A stretch of DNA of 64,000 nt from Vanilla planifolia (Eukaryota; Streptophyta; Magnoliopsida; Asparagales; Orchidaceae), in contig JAIUJO010000191.1 of the NCBI GenBank assembly GCA_023846275.1, positions 884,501 to 948,500 of the forward strand. The letters run 5' to 3'. Within the stretch, counting starts at the first letter, position 1; each line of letters opens with the position of its first letter. Made by a program: the position numbers and the translations under genes. The notes beneath the pieces are model-generated. The model was given only the letters and a program-made list of their open reading frames with translations, made no database searches and was not told the origin of the DNA. This document shows, one piece after another, positions 23,959-37,950 of this stretch.

Positions 23959-24992
23959 TACCTATTTGATCTTCCAAGTATTCATATACCTCCTTAAAAG
24001 ATTAAACCATGCAAATGCAATTATAAAAACTTTTAGACAGCAAAACTATGCATGGTTCATCAAATCAATTAAAGTTTGGTTTGTGTTATATGCTACTTAA
24101 ATAATAGTAATAATTTTGGAGCTAATATGTTCAGCAAAATCCAACTTTTGGATGGGTTGCATTTATTATGTTAATGGTTGATGGATGATTTTTCTTAAAT
24201 TCTTGATGATTCATGTTAACTTTTTAGTTCATACAACCATTATTTTCAGCGATTCATCATTCAAATTTTTGACTCATCAATTTTAGGGGCATACCATGGT
24301 GGTGATAAGAGACAAAATTAGGGTTCAACTATGGATAGGGGTCTTAAAAGGTAGCCACCAAATCCATGAATGGTAATAGGAGTACAAATTGCCTTATCCT
24401 TGTGTGAAGAAGTAGTGAAAACAAATAACTATACTAGACTCCACTAGTCTAATAACTCGAATTAATACAATATAAAACCCTTAATGAGGATCCATTGGGA
24501 GGCAAGTCTAATTCTAACAATCATGGTAACCCCAGCACCAATAGCATATATTTAAGTACTAGTTAAAAATATCATAATTCAACTTTCTTTAGGTTGGTCA
24601 ACCCACCTTTTGGTGTACACTGCCCACCTTGATCTTTTTTTTTGGCACTATAATTTGGCCTTAGTTGATCTAGTTATACCCTCAACATGGTTACTATGAA
24701 AAAATTAAAGTGTTCAAATAAAGCCCATCCTCTACATACATTAGCATAGCATAGCATCACAAGATTTTTATCCTATTATGTTTGCCATCAAGATTAGAAT
24801 CATGGGCATTTGCATTTCATATTAAGAGGTGAAATTGTTGGATTAATTAAAGATGAACCACTATAAAAGCATTTGCCAAGGATTTTTTATTAATTTGGAA
24901 TGAAAGTTGGGGGCTCAAAGAAAATTATATATCGTCAATTGTTTGTGAGAGATCAATGTCTTTGAGTTTTTAATAAAGTAATGGTTATACCC
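23959..24992 (+). pseudogene. 18S rRNA pseudogene, 5' part, block 2
   Basis: Starts with tacctatttgatcttccaag (TACCTGGTTGATCCTGCCAG), then gtattcatatacctccttaa, ataccatggtggtgataaga, aggatccattgggaggcaag, ttggggattaattaaagatg-like core positions, agcatttgccaaggattttt and gaaagttgggggctcaaaga. A deletion removes much of the segment after the GAAGACGATCAGATACC position. The copy ends at atggttataccc, the same 18S site as in block 1, and LINE C follows. No 18S 3' part, 5.8S or 26S relic was found downstream. Confidence 0.93.
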
Positions 24993-27900
24993 TACATCAT
25001 ACTCAGCTTAAGGAGGTTCTTACATAAAATCATTAAAAATACAAAGTTGAAGTAGTTTAGGAAGGGGAATTCTTCAGTCTCAAACAAAATCAAGCAGAAG
25101 TGTGTGATAAGAAACATAATTTATTGCACTATTACCTTGATGCTTTATGTGGGATTGTTTGAAGGGCTTTATTCCAGAGACATAAACAATGAGACTATGA
25201 TAAGAACTATTATTTGTTGTTGACAAAAGTAACTATCTAACTATCGCAACTACTATAATTGAATCTAATTCAATCAATGCTATCTCAACATTAGGAAGTA
25301 GAGTTTTTAGAAGTTTCACTATTTTGTGAATAATAATAAACCCATGGATGAAGTAGAACTTGGAACCAAGGTTTCTCCTAAAATAGTAACAGGTTTACCC
25401 ATGTCATCCTATGCAACAATATGAATTCCAACATTGAAGTGAACTTGCACATACATGTCCCAAATTAATTTAATCCAACCAATTAGAGAAGTCTAATTAG
25501 GGGTAAAAATAGCTTATTAAGTCTAAACAAACTTCTATTGGATGTTGTTGAAGAGTTGTAGCAAGTTGCAACAACAATGTGAATGTTCTATTCATGGACA
25601 TTAAATTAAGGAGCTCAAAATGGAAGTGATGTCCCTATGATTAATCTCATTTATAGTGAAGAAATCATTCATGAAGCTACTTCACTAGAGCTCTTTCACA
25701 ACAAGGCACTCCAACAAACAATTTGGCATGTTTATATTGGTAGTACTTCCCCAAAGAAAAAAGTTTAAATCCCTCAATACCTCTTAAACAAAACAAAGTC
25801 CAAGTAGTAAACAGATTTATTCAAGGTACACTTGCACTTTACAAATCCATATGATCTCCATCCTTGATGGATTATTGCTATATACTGGCTATTGTACATA
25901 CTCTATCAGTCTTGCACTATATCCTCACTCAATTTGAAACATAGCACATCCATTTCATATATTCTAGACTAAGAACAATGCAAAATAAAAAAAACTAAAT
26001 CAAGCTCAAATAACTTTAAAATCTTTTTCCTAACTAGCTTTACTTCAAATGTTGGATGTTTTACATTAATGTTAAGATGGCTTGCCTACGTACCTATAGG
26101 AAAAATGCCAAGAAAATTATCTAAACCGAAGGAAATTTTTTTTGTAGTAATCTACCAAAAAGAATTACTTCTGTTCCAGTAGGCATAATATTGAGTCACT
26201 TATGCATACAATATGTAACATGATGATAGTGAAAAGTATTATTTCTTAGAAAGTACTTGAAGATAAAGGTCTAAACCCATAAATAATTTTCCTAAGCCAT
26301 AACTTACGAGCAATATTTTGCAATGAATGCTAACTACAAGGTCAATAACTACAAACTCCAAGGCCTCTATATTCTTGAAGAAGAGTTACCATTTCCCAAT
26401 AGCTATAGTGTCTTGTGTTACTATCATTTGAAGAGCTACACAAGTAAGGACATTATAATTTCTCCAACTCCATAATAATGTCACTCAAAATTATTATTTG
26501 GGCTATGTAAAAAGTAGGAATAGTAGATAACATCAAGTTCATCCTGAAATATGGCCTACCATTGACACTGACTTAATCATCCATCTTGACATAATCCTCA
26601 ACATGATCAACAATGAAATTGAAGTCTTTTTTCTAATTTTTTCTTGCTGCAATTGGTATGTCTAAATATCTCAATTGAGTCACTTGATGCACATATAGTT
26701 TTGTCATAATCATCATCTTATTCTTGCACTCCAACTATTTACTAAATAACGCTTTATATTTGTTCATACTCACTATAACACAAGTTTTAGGTGCATAAAG
26801 GATTACTTCATCAACATATAGGTGTGTAATGATAGGGGAAGAAAGGCAAATCCTGAACCCAATCAAGGCAACATGATCAAACTAGTACTAAATAAGTCAT
26901 TAGAGATACTTAGAATAGTAAAATATGTGATAAGAAAGGATAATGTTTTTAAGACCCCTGGTTACTTTGATTAGTGATAGATAGTTACTTTTAAAAACAA
27001 TCCCAAATCTCAGTTTGGTTATACGAGTCATAATCTAATCACACCCAAGAGTAAGGAAACACAAATGCTTTAGCATATTTAGCACAAATTTTTAATTTAA
27101 TCATCATAGCTTTGTTCCGTATCTAATATTAGAGCCATCAAACATTCTTAAAAAGTAGATAAGTGTAAATGAGCAGCCATACCTATACCAACAAAATATA
27201 ATTAAATACAACATGGCCTAGCATAAAAGCAACTTGCTCTCTGGTAATGATATCAAAAAGCACCACCTTTAGTCATGCAACCAAAAGTTTTTCCATTCCT
27301 TTATAAATTATATTGTAAATGTAAATAAGCTTGAATTTCTTAGGTTTGGATGCCCTTTGAACTTTGTGGATGAGTGTGACAAGTGTATCAAAAGTACTCC
27401 CCACTTTTTGTAGACTTTTAGGAGAAAATGGTACAATCATATTAAAGGGGCTAAAAAATGAAACTATGGAGCAGCATCAATAGTGAATAGTACAACGAAA
27501 CCCCCTTTTTGAACAACAAAAGATCCTTTTTGTACACCTTTAAGAGAACACATATCCTAAGGGCCACAGCTTTGTATACACCTTTAGAGGAAGACCAAAT
27601 CTAGAGCCTTGTCTCTAAAACAAAAGCACATAACGCCTTGCATTGTCCATGTCTCGAAGGGCATATGACAAACACTCACATATGTCCAAAAGGGTTGATG
27701 GACATGGCTCATTATAAGACCAAAAAAGAATTCTTGATAGTAAAATTACATGTTTTTATATAAAGTTTTCTTAAACAATATTTTCACTATTATAATAAAG
27801 TGAACTTATGTCATCTTTGAATAACCATGCACAAACTCAATTGAGATCTCATCCATACTAGGGGATATACTTATTTTCATGGGAATCATCATAGATCTTA

Positions 27901-30850
27901 GCTCATCATCACTAGAAGGATGGAAGGTGCTCGTATCTCACATGGTTAGTAATTTTAGTCAGAGAAGGCAATAGTTTCTAATAACATTTTTAAGTTGGAA
28001 ATAGTTTCTCTTGGTAGTAATGGTAGGAACCACCTAGAAGAAACATGTGTGGGAGCCCAAGGGTGGCCTAATTAAGCTAGTCACATTTCCACAAACAATG
28101 TTTTTCCTAAAGCCATGATAGTGTGATAAAAATTTCACTAAGCCAAAAGACCATGTTCTTGATTAATTAGGCCACCCATAAATTCCTTAAGTTGATGATC
28201 TTGGATTTCCTTTTCCAAGTAGCTAGGTCTTTTATGCAAGTTACCAATTTTTACTACACTTTATTTCCTTAGTACTAATAAGTATTATATTTAGTGAACA
28301 AACAATCAATTGAGTTTCCTTTAATAATCCTTTTTCAAGCTACAATCATGGCATTAGTTGACTGGGAAAAGTGTAACTAGTTGTTTTTTTCCTGATAATG
28401 ATTGTCAAAACAATACGTGTAATAGGAAATTGTCAAAGCTAATGCATTGGAGGTGCATAATAGTGTTGCTCAGGAAGGCTTACATACCAGCATCACTAAT
28501 AAAAGTTGTTATCTAACATTTCATAATATGAGTATTGTCCTCTTTGTTATTGGACCAAGTAATCTAATTTGCAATAAAACTAATTTATTTAGATCCAAAT
28601 TATGAATACATTGATGTCCCCTAAAACAAGTAGTGCTCAAACAAACTTATCAATATCCCAAATTTATTTTCAAGCTAATTAATAGATTATATAGTCTTTT
28701 GATAAATAGATAGTACAACATTGCAAATGTCTTTACTGTCAGATCTCACCTAGATTGTAAGTACCTACGATGGGTGATCCACTATCTTTAGCTTGACCTA
28801 ATTCTATCATAATAATATGAGTCCATCAGATAGCCCAGTCAAATGTTGAGCAAAGTAAATCTCGTTTTTACTCAAAAACAAATCCAATTGATACCAATTA
28901 AAAGAATTCACACAAGTTACCAAATAAGCAACTTTAGAGACCTTATTCTTCTTTACCAAATTCAATATGTAAATATGTGATATAACTGCTTGAGCACCTT
29001 AGATATTCAACACTATAAATGAGATCATAATTTATTAACAAAAAAATGTTGCCACTAAACTTAATATTTTCCCTTACTATACACCCTATCCATGCAACAT
29101 TTGCATCTTGTAGGTAGAACAAATCCACAACAACACATAGTGCTAAGTAACACATGAAATTGACCACACATTTTGGATAAAGCTAGCATTCCCAAATTAT
29201 GTTATTGAAATTAATAACCAATAAAATATTAATCAATCATAATATGTGCATCTCCTCCATCAAACAGAAATAACAAATGACCTACCTCACCATAATAGTA
29301 ATCAAGTAATGCAATGAAAACCACCCAATGCAACAACCACTCATGGGCACTGCCCAATATTGCTACATACATACTTGATATACACTGAGATTACACCAAA
29401 AGGTCTTGTTGAAGTGCCAAAGTTTCTTTTTTCTAGGAATGTAATAATAATACAAGATTATTTCTAGCAATAATGACTTGAGATTTATAACTACACTCAT
29501 CTTAGTATCCAACTACATAGTTGTACAAATTATCACTTGGAAACGAATTTGAATTCTAGCCCCAACCATGTAATAGCATCTAAGAAAGTAATTTTCTTCC
29601 CACCTAGCACAATAGTAAGTCCAATTGGAGCAAACAAGAGTGGCCAATGTTGTAGTCATATCAAACATCAACTCACTATGCCTTTAGACAAAAAGTCTCA
29701 AACATAAATTCTACTTATGACTCACTCACATACAGGTCACTCTTCAAAAGAAATACATATATAGCATTAGTGTTCTACACATAATAGATGAGTCGGGCTC
29801 TCAACTTCCTCATTTCTAACTTCTATTTAATTTGCTGCTACCACATCTTTGTTAAACTTTTTTGTAGTCTTCTTACACTACCATTCAAAGTGGTTGATTA
29901 GCACAAAAATTATCCAAGACTCTTAGCAAGTTATGGTGAAAAAATAAGGTTAGCCATGACTAAAACGTACTCCCTAGAATTGCAAAAAAAGTAAAGTAAA
30001 ATCTTCTTGCAGCAATTTCCACATACTACATCAAGCGGCACCTCTATAAATCACTTACCACATCATGCAGCTTTTACTGTAGTATGTAGAATATTGTTAT
30101 CACCGTTTCACTTGAGTACTAATTATTTGAGACTAAGCAAGGATGCCATCCCCCAAATAAGATAACCCCTTTGATAACACACATGTTGGCCTTATTTGAA
30201 TAGCCATGAGCTTATGTTGAGTAAAGAACTCTCACCTTAGTGAACATTCTAACATAGTTCATTAAAGACCTTCATTTGAAGCTATCTAACAAAGTCAAAA
30301 ACCCACAAATTCCAGTGGGCACCTACTTTAACAATTGAAACAAAATAAAATTTTTTCTACACATAAGGACTAAATAGAGGAAGTAGCTCACCAAAACTTG
30401 AAGATTTCTTACCTTCTAGCCACTAACCACATTGTTCATGCCATGACTTGATGTAGCAAAGTACAATCCACAATAATTCTTCAAATCACAGGTTTTTTAA
30501 CAGCTTCTAGAGCATGTCAATATTGTTACAATTCATGCATTTAATATAACAGTATATGTATTTGTAGCATTAAGAAAATTGACCTTTCATTAGAAATTAT
30601 TTGGCCAAAGTACCATGACATCCACATCAGCTTGATTTTTTCAAACTATCCTCCACCAAGAACAACCCAAACAAATGCAATTCCTCTCTTTTGCAAGTAT
30701 GAAACATGCCTCTACTACAAACAAAGGAAATATCCACCCAAAGCTATTACTGATGACATATAATACAAAATTTATTTTTCTTCGCCCTCCACACAACCAT
30801 TGTGATAATCAAGCCTAGCCTAATACTTTTATGTAATGCATTTATGTTTA
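24993..30850 (-). mobile_element. LINE relic C (antisense, at the same 18S site)
   Basis: A minus-strand LINE relic homologous to relic A. Its first 12 bases after the 18S sequence (tacatcatactc) are identical to those of A at 10,102. An RT box YVDEVILYA is at 26,792-26,818 in a typical position relative to the 3' end, and an RNase H-like region lies near 25,300-25,500. The endonuclease region (about 28.5-28.7 kb) is too decayed to read a motif with confidence. The part at 28.8-30.8 kb matches the 5' spacer of A. No ORF1 was found. The 5' boundary with LINE D near 30,850 is approximate, and no 18S site remnant was found there. Confidence 0.72.
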
Positions 30851-33800
30851 TGTAAATTTCTACTAACCCAAAGACAATAGAAAGCAATAGTAGAAGATTT
30901 AACAATGTGTAATTTATTTGCATTTTGAATGTGCAACTCCATTGAAATCAATAGCTCCTGAAGCGAGTTAAACTCCTTGTTGTTAGTCTCCCTATTTGTG
31001 AAATGCATAATTGCAAATTCACTCTCCTAGAATTCGTTAGTCAACCTACATTCCTATAAATGTTGCATAACATTCTCCAACTCCATACAACCACATGGAC
31101 AAAAAATCTCCATCTTAATTCATCTCATGCATAACCAAGAATGGGTTGGAAGAAGATTCAATAATAGTCTCCACATTAATATACTTACTTGAGGCTTTCT
31201 TTTCAATTTCCTTACCCATGCCACATCTTCACATGTTGAATTTTGGTTACTATAGATGTTACAGTAAATACATTATTCTTCTAGCATCGTACCTTCAAAA
31301 TTACTAAAGTAGAGCACATCCATATTTTTTGTTTTTTCATGTGAGAGAAGCATAATCTAATCAAACAATGTGGATGCGAATAGCTGGTACAGTTTATTGT
31401 GGTTCCATGGACCTAATACTCAATAATTGCTATCACCAGAGTGGAATGCTCTATGTCCATGCTGATAAATGTTGGGCACACAATAATAGAAAGATATCCC
31501 AACCATTTATCCTTAATGAAAGTCACTCGCTTCCTTTAGCAATCCAAATTGTATTCTCACTAGTCTATGGCATCAATATACACAAAAACTTAGACATATT
31601 AGAAGCCCCACATAGCATGCATATCTTTTTATGACACAATATTTGGATCTAAATGCTTTGTTTGATAATCCATCATCCTACACTAGAAACTACCTATAAT
31701 TCTTAGAAATTAAAGCTACCTACCATGTTAATGAGCTCTGAATTTTTAGTCCTCCATACTGCTTAGGAAGTAGTACCAAATTTCAATTTGCATAATCAGT
31801 AAAATTATTTGAATTAGAAGCACTCTATAAGTACCTTGCCATCACCTTCACTGAGTTCACCAAAATCCCATTTAGATTAAATGAATGGCCTAAATAATAT
31901 GTTGAAACAATAGCTAGCATCAAATTAATCAAGGCAATCTATCCCACCATCAATAATGACTTAATCCTCCATCTCGATACACAGTACTTACCTTTATCAA
32001 TAAAGAACTTAATGTCTTTGCTTTATTATTTTGTTGCCAAAATTTAAATTCTTAAATAATTTAGTTGAGTGAACTAGTGCAAATGCAACTTTGCAACAAT
32101 CATCTTCGTATGCTTGTAGTCCATACCTTCACTAAGTAGAACTCAAGATGTATTAAAATTGATAACTTTCCTAGAGATTAGCTGTTGTTGCTTCATTATG
32201 TCTCGAATAGTCCTTACTGGAGCACACATTATAGTGCATAAACCAAAATGTCATCCAGATAAAGAAGACGAGTAGTGATCAGTGCGAATGCATTAATCCT
32301 TATTCAAATGATTATATTAAGCTGAAACAGGTGGACAATCAGTTAAGAGAAATATTCTGATATAATTATGAAGGTGTATGGCAACAAAAGACAACCTTGC
32401 CTAAGTTCCTTAGTTGTTTCAATCCACAGAAGTGGGATACCATTCCATAAAATCCCAAACATAAGCATCATGAGACATGCCTTCTCTCAATCGCACCGAA
32501 TATTTTGAAACCTAAAGTAATTTTACATGTCACTAAAAAATTCTATTTGACCTATAAATTGCTAGATCCATGTCCAACTTCAATACCACAAGACCCTCTT
32601 TGGAAGTAGATGAGTTCATGCAAGCTACCATCTCTGGTGGCAAACATTTATCTAATATCATATGACAAATCACAAAAGCCACATGTTGTCTCATAATGAT
32701 ACAAGGAAGTGCAAACTTCAACCTTCATACTAAGATGTTAGCCACGACCTTATAAATCACATTACATAGAATAACCAATCTAAATTTTCTAGGCTTTTTA
32801 GCACCTTGTACTTTGTGAATTAGAATAACTAGTATGTCTTTCCATCTCTTAGCAAGCAACTATCAAAGAAGAATTATTTTATGGCTATGATAATATCGAC
32901 CTGGGTAGTATTCCAATAACTATGCACAAACTCTATAAATATGATGTCCATTGCCAATGCTTTATCTTTTTTAATAGAAAAAATGGTTTTCTTGATCTCC
33001 TCATCTGTAATTAGGGATGTTAAGCCTTCGTCTTGCTCACTATTAATAGATCTTATAGGCTAAATTGTGTGAGAGGATTATACTATTCCAAACTGCCCAC
33101 TTCCTACTCAAGAACTACAAAAGTATATCTTTAATTTTAATTAGGGAAGCCTCTATTCCCCGTTATCATTTTTAACCTGATGAATATAATTACTCCTAAA
33201 AATAGATGTAGCTACAACATAAAAAACACATCTTCTGATCCCTTAGGTTAGCAATGTATCTTAGCATGTCACTATCAAGAAGCATTCTCTATGGTCATAG
33301 CCATATGGTAAGAAGGAATATGAATTGCCAAAAGTTTATTCTACTTCTTTATTAAATCCCTTTCATACTCTTTAAGTTGTAATGTTAAGATTGCTTTCTC
33401 CAAATAGCAAAGATTATTAAGAATGTTGCCAAGTTTAACAATACTCCAATTTTATAAACTTGATAAAGCTCTATGGAATTTAATGAAAAGTCCAATCATA
33501 GACTTACTACCAACAATACATTTCTACACGCCAACGCAATCTCAAATGCATGTGGAAATGATAGCCTTAGATTTTTAGGTTGGAGTCTCCTTTTCATCAT
33601 CTTTAACAATACTCATTCAAACTAAATAAGCAAAGGATAATGGTCAGAGCTAATGCAAGGAAGATGAGTCACTATGGAAATCCCATACCCACATCTTTCA
33701 AGAAGGTCATATCAAATATTTCCAAAATTTGTGTCTTATCTCCCATACTGTTGCACCATGTAAACTTGTTCGGAATAAATTCAAATTAGTAAACTCTAAG

Positions 33801-34300
33801 TCCTATGTGAAACTTGAGAACATGCACTGAGCCTACCCACTACTTAACCCTACTTTGTTTTCTCATTTCACTCTAATAAAATATTAAAGTCACTTGTAAC
33901 AATCAATAGTCCACCTAGCTTAGCAATTTCTTTAGATTTGTCCCATGCTACCTGGTGAGTCATAGAATCCTTTGATGTATATACAATGTAAGAAGCCAAG
34001 TGGTACTGCTACCCAAGTTCACAAGTATACACACCACCTATGAGGATGATCATGCAATCTCCAATTGCAATTAGATCCTCCAAAGTGCCATAATGCCCCA
34101 TGACTATCTTGATGAATAAAGAATTAAATAGCTATAATTTCTTTCCAATAGTGTGTGTGCTTCCCTTCTATCAAAATTCTTCATCATAGTTTCCAACAAT
34201 GTGACAATAACTACATTTTATTCTCTTACAATGCATTGAAAAAAGCAACAAGAATTTATCCCCATAATTCCCCAAATATTTCAAACTACTAATGCAACCA
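30851..34300 (-). mobile_element. LINE relic D, ORF2 part (antisense)
   Basis: On the minus strand an endonuclease motif in GGLLIVTSDFNILLE is at 33,871-33,915. An RT box LLYLDDILVYA is at 32,235-32,267. A zinc-knuckle-like segment CPCGCMELENVMQHL (zf-RVT pattern) is near 31,045-31,115. The order EN, RT, zf-RVT is that of plant L1-type ORF2. RNase H is not visible downstream, so the 3' end is lost or was replaced where relic C begins. Many stops and frame changes are present. The motifs are cleaner than in A-C, so D is either younger or from another family. Confidence 0.78.
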
Positions 34301-35720
34301 TTTATATTGAAGAGAAAGGAAAAGAGCATGCTTATGAGTCAACTACACCCAAAAAACACATACCAAATGTTGCATGTGTAACAAAATGCACCATAGCTAT
34401 ATGACAGCATCACTTACTACATTTGAACACTATACTAGAATTCTAGCTCCCATATAATTTCCACAACTTGTAGCCTTACTACTCACCTAAAACACATGCA
34501 AAATTCTAAAGTAATGTTGTGCTTTGTATTTTTTATAATTCTACATTCCCCACACCATGTTAAAAACTATTATGTATTGGCAACTTAACTCTACTATCAA
34601 TCTTGTTTAATAAACTGTTTCAATTTTGTGACATTAGCATAGTGCACAAGTTCACAAATTAGAAAAACTACATGTTCCTCTATTTAAAATAACTTGCAAG
34701 AATTTTCTCCTCAAAAGTCACCTAGAGTAGTACGTACACATTACTGTTATGTAGACTCTAAAGGTTTCCACCTTTATAAACTAGAATACTAGCACTTATA
34801 TGATTTTCACTTCCGACAGCCTTCTTACTCTCTCTAAAACATATGTAGAAATATAAAGAAGAGCTCCATTCTACATGTTTTTTGATTCCATATAGCCCAT
34901 GGCATGTTGGAAAGCTATTGTGTAAAAAACCTACTCTGCTTTTAATAATGTTTAGTAAGATGTTATAATTTGGCCATATTGATGAAGAGTACAATTCCAT
35001 TAAGTTGTAATTTTTGTACATCCCCCTACCTAAAATAATTTGAAAAATCTTCTCCGCAAAATTCACAATGGGTAATGCATCCACTTCGTAGTTATGTAAA
35101 TTCCAATGATTTTCTATAGACTTGAATTCTAGCTCCCATATGATTTCAATTTCATATAGCCATCCCAAATCCCTACTAACCAGCAATTTTTATACATTCC
35201 TTTGTTTAAAATAATTTAAAGAAATCAACAATAAAAATTCACCTTGAGTTTTACATCCACTTTGTTGTTATGTAAATCCCATTGAGTTTGACCTATGTAG
35301 ACAAAAATTCCAGCTCCCATAATGATTTCCACTTCTTATAGGAATCGAACTCTCCCCAAAATAAATAAAAATATCAAGTAGCACTTTACTCAGTATCTTT
35401 CTAACACAGTATTCCACAAACCACATTTGAAAACTATTGTGTGTAAACAACCCACATTTACTTTCAATCTTGCTTGGTAAGTTGCCATAAACATTGGTGT
35501 AAAGAACGAGTATGGAAACCTACAAACCTGTATCTTCCTCGACCTCAAAAAATTTTAAGAAATATATGAATAAAAAATCCATATGAGTATTACATCCAAT
35601 TTTTTGTTATGTAGATTTCATTTTCTATAATAATTTCATGCTAAGGCAATCTATTTAAACCCCATGTCCATACCAAACTACATATTATATATTCCATTAT
35701 TCATATTATAGCCATGCATA
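34301..35720 (-). repeat. Tandem repeats (~340 bp) between LINE D ORF2 and ORF1
   Basis: The landmark agctcccatatgatttc with flanking tagcc recurs near 34,445, 34,793 (diverged), 35,129 and 35,311, with gttatgtaaattcca and attgtgtaaaaaacc-like stretches between. Spacings are 348, 336 and 182 bp. The repeat lacks stops in one minus frame over part of its length, which creates the open frames at 34,758-35,186 (142 codons) and 35,268-35,450; they resemble no known protein. Confidence 0.65.
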
Positions 35721-36540
35721 ATTGACACAAAGATTGTCAACAAAAGGGACCTCCTTAAATAACTATCAGTAGCCCTCCATAATTTAGGCCAAGTACCATT
35801 CATGCAATAAATGTCATAATAACACAATAGTACCCTATGCTAGTGTCATAGTCAAGAGGTTAGTGACCCCATACTATAGTTAACTATTAATTAAATAATC
35901 CAACATCCCCTAAAGCTCTTCCACTTGACGACAACTAATTCTATCTCAAAAGTAAATAGATAATTTTAGGTAATAGAATCCCTAGCACAATGCACACAAT
36001 ACTTCTTTAGAATTTGCATCCCTTCATTATTGATAACCAGAGTCCCTAGGATAATGCACATAATGCTTCTTTAGAATTTGCATCCCTTCATTATTGTTAA
36101 CTAGAGACCCACCACTATTAGACATACTTCTTGAAATTTCTTTTTCATATATCATAGAATGCCCTTTAATAATAGTGTAATACTAAGTATAGAAATATTG
36201 CATCCCAATGCACACCCAAGAACATCTAATACAAACAAATTAATCACCATGCCTGTTGTCATAATCCACCTATTTCCATGCAAATTAAACATCCCATAAC
36301 CCATAGCCACTTAATAATGAAGGCAATATTATGTCTTCCTACTCTGCTGTTATTTACTATAGCCATGATGTCCTATATAAATCCCAAATAAGCCTTATAA
36401 TAATACCTCATAATATTCCCAAGCATTTTCCAAGGTAACACAACTTTCTATAGATCCACACATTCTTGAGGAAGTAGGAAATTATTTTGCCTTTAATCAT
36501 GATAATTCCATTACACCAACTCCTTTGTTTCATTTTTTAA
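35721..36540. other. LINE D spacer with 64-bp duplication
   Basis: No coding signal. A 64-bp tandem duplication lies at about 35,975-36,110: cttctttagaatttgcatcc occurs at 36,002 and 36,066 with near-identical surroundings. Confidence 0.6.
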
Positions 36541-37950
36541 AATTTGTAGCCAACATAGGAGGAATGGCTCCCTTTAGTTCTTATTAAGTTTCTTATCATT
36601 AGCAATTTTCTCTATTAGGTATTTGCCCTTTCCCCTACTATTAGTGGTGACACACTTTTTGATGTACATGGAGTATCAACAACAATAGGCTACTTCTCCA
36701 TGGTATGTTAAATGTCATCAAGGCCTTCAACCACCTCATTTATATTAATTCCTTGTGCCCCCGACATTTGTTTGGTTCACAATCAATTTTATATGATATC
36801 GTGTTACCCCTATCAACCTTGGACCTTGATTTGCTACAATTCCTTGCTTGCCAATTTTTTTGGGTAAAATACTAGCATACTTCTTGCTTGTTTCCATGTT
36901 TCTTATTAATATTTGTTCAACTTTTTTACTATAATCATTGTTCTTTTTCTTATTTATATCACCATCCATGGTCCCAAGCCTTGTCATTTATCACAAGCTC
37001 TTTCATAACTTACTGCTACTTCATAACTAAATTCTTTTTTCTATCATGATCAAGGTCAACCTCTATAAAGCAAGAAACCTCTTGAACATTATTATTCTAT
37101 GTCAACTTACTATGTAGACGCACCTTTGATGCATGCCCTACTCTATTATTGGCAAAGCAAAAAAAGAAAGTCCAATATTTTCGAAGTTTGGAAAGGTCTT
37201 ACTCAATAGAGCATTTAACCACATACATACTCTCAGAGGCTTAGAGAAGTCAATTCTAATGTAGACCCTAACAAATGATGTCCTCTAGAAGTCTTTTGTC
37301 AAACTGTTCATTTGAATAGGATAATTAGTAGCCTTTACAATGTGAAAATTGTTCTTTATGTCTCAATAAAGGAGTGTTAGAAGATAGACCCACATGGGGG
37401 CATGCACAATTCCTGTAGAGCTCAGCTTAAAACTAGTGTCCACAAGTCCAATCCCAATACCAATCCCCTTACATCCTAAGGCCCACTGAACCAGACTTAG
37501 TCTTTATCCATTACAAACAAAAAATTGGATCAAACAATAATAAGATAAATCTAAGACTTAAAAACCTTTGAGGTGCCCCCACTGATTATGTAGTACTCTA
37601 ACAATTAACTCAAATGGTAATCAACTTCCTTACACCCTACCAAAAAGCCCAAATTGGTTATCAAAATTTGTTGCTCATAAGAATTATTCCACAATAGAAC
37701 TTCACCATTAATAATGAAGGAATTATCCTTTGGTGCACAAACTTTGACAACCATATTGGTCTATCTCTCAAATAGACCATTATTAGAAAAGTACTTCAAA
37801 TTGCTTGCATTTCTTCTTATTAGCACATCTCTGAATATCATTTTATTTGGGCTACAATCCTACTAATCATTATCCAAAGAATTTTCTCTCTCCACCTTTG
37901 GTAATTTCATAAACATTTGAAATGCATTATTTAAAAACTACTACTTCATT
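36541..37950 (-). pseudogene. LINE D ORF1-like pseudogene (DUF4283 type)
   Basis: Minus-strand conceptual translation shows KYFSNNGLFER near 37,764-37,800, then after one stop TNMVVKVCAPKDNSF and INGEVLLWNNSYEQQ. Further on comes FVRVYIRIDFSKPL near 37,225-37,275. This pattern (an FF...G.F.. segment followed by a V.VEIDLSKPLP-like strand) is that of the DUF4283 domain in plant LINE ORF1 and related zinc-knuckle proteins. The basic tail (open frame 36,745-36,987) lies in the expected C-terminal position. The CCHC knuckle itself was not identified. Stops and shifts show it is dead. Confidence 0.6.

Noticed and set aside
30560..30860. A further 18S target remnant between LINE C and LINE D
   Set aside because: A weak resemblance near 30,590 (gaaattatttggccaaagta) did not extend into a convincing alignment with the 18S site.
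34758..35186. 142-codon minus-strand open frame
   Set aside because: It lies inside the ~340-bp tandem repeats of LINE D; neighbouring units give similar but broken frames, and no known domain is visible.
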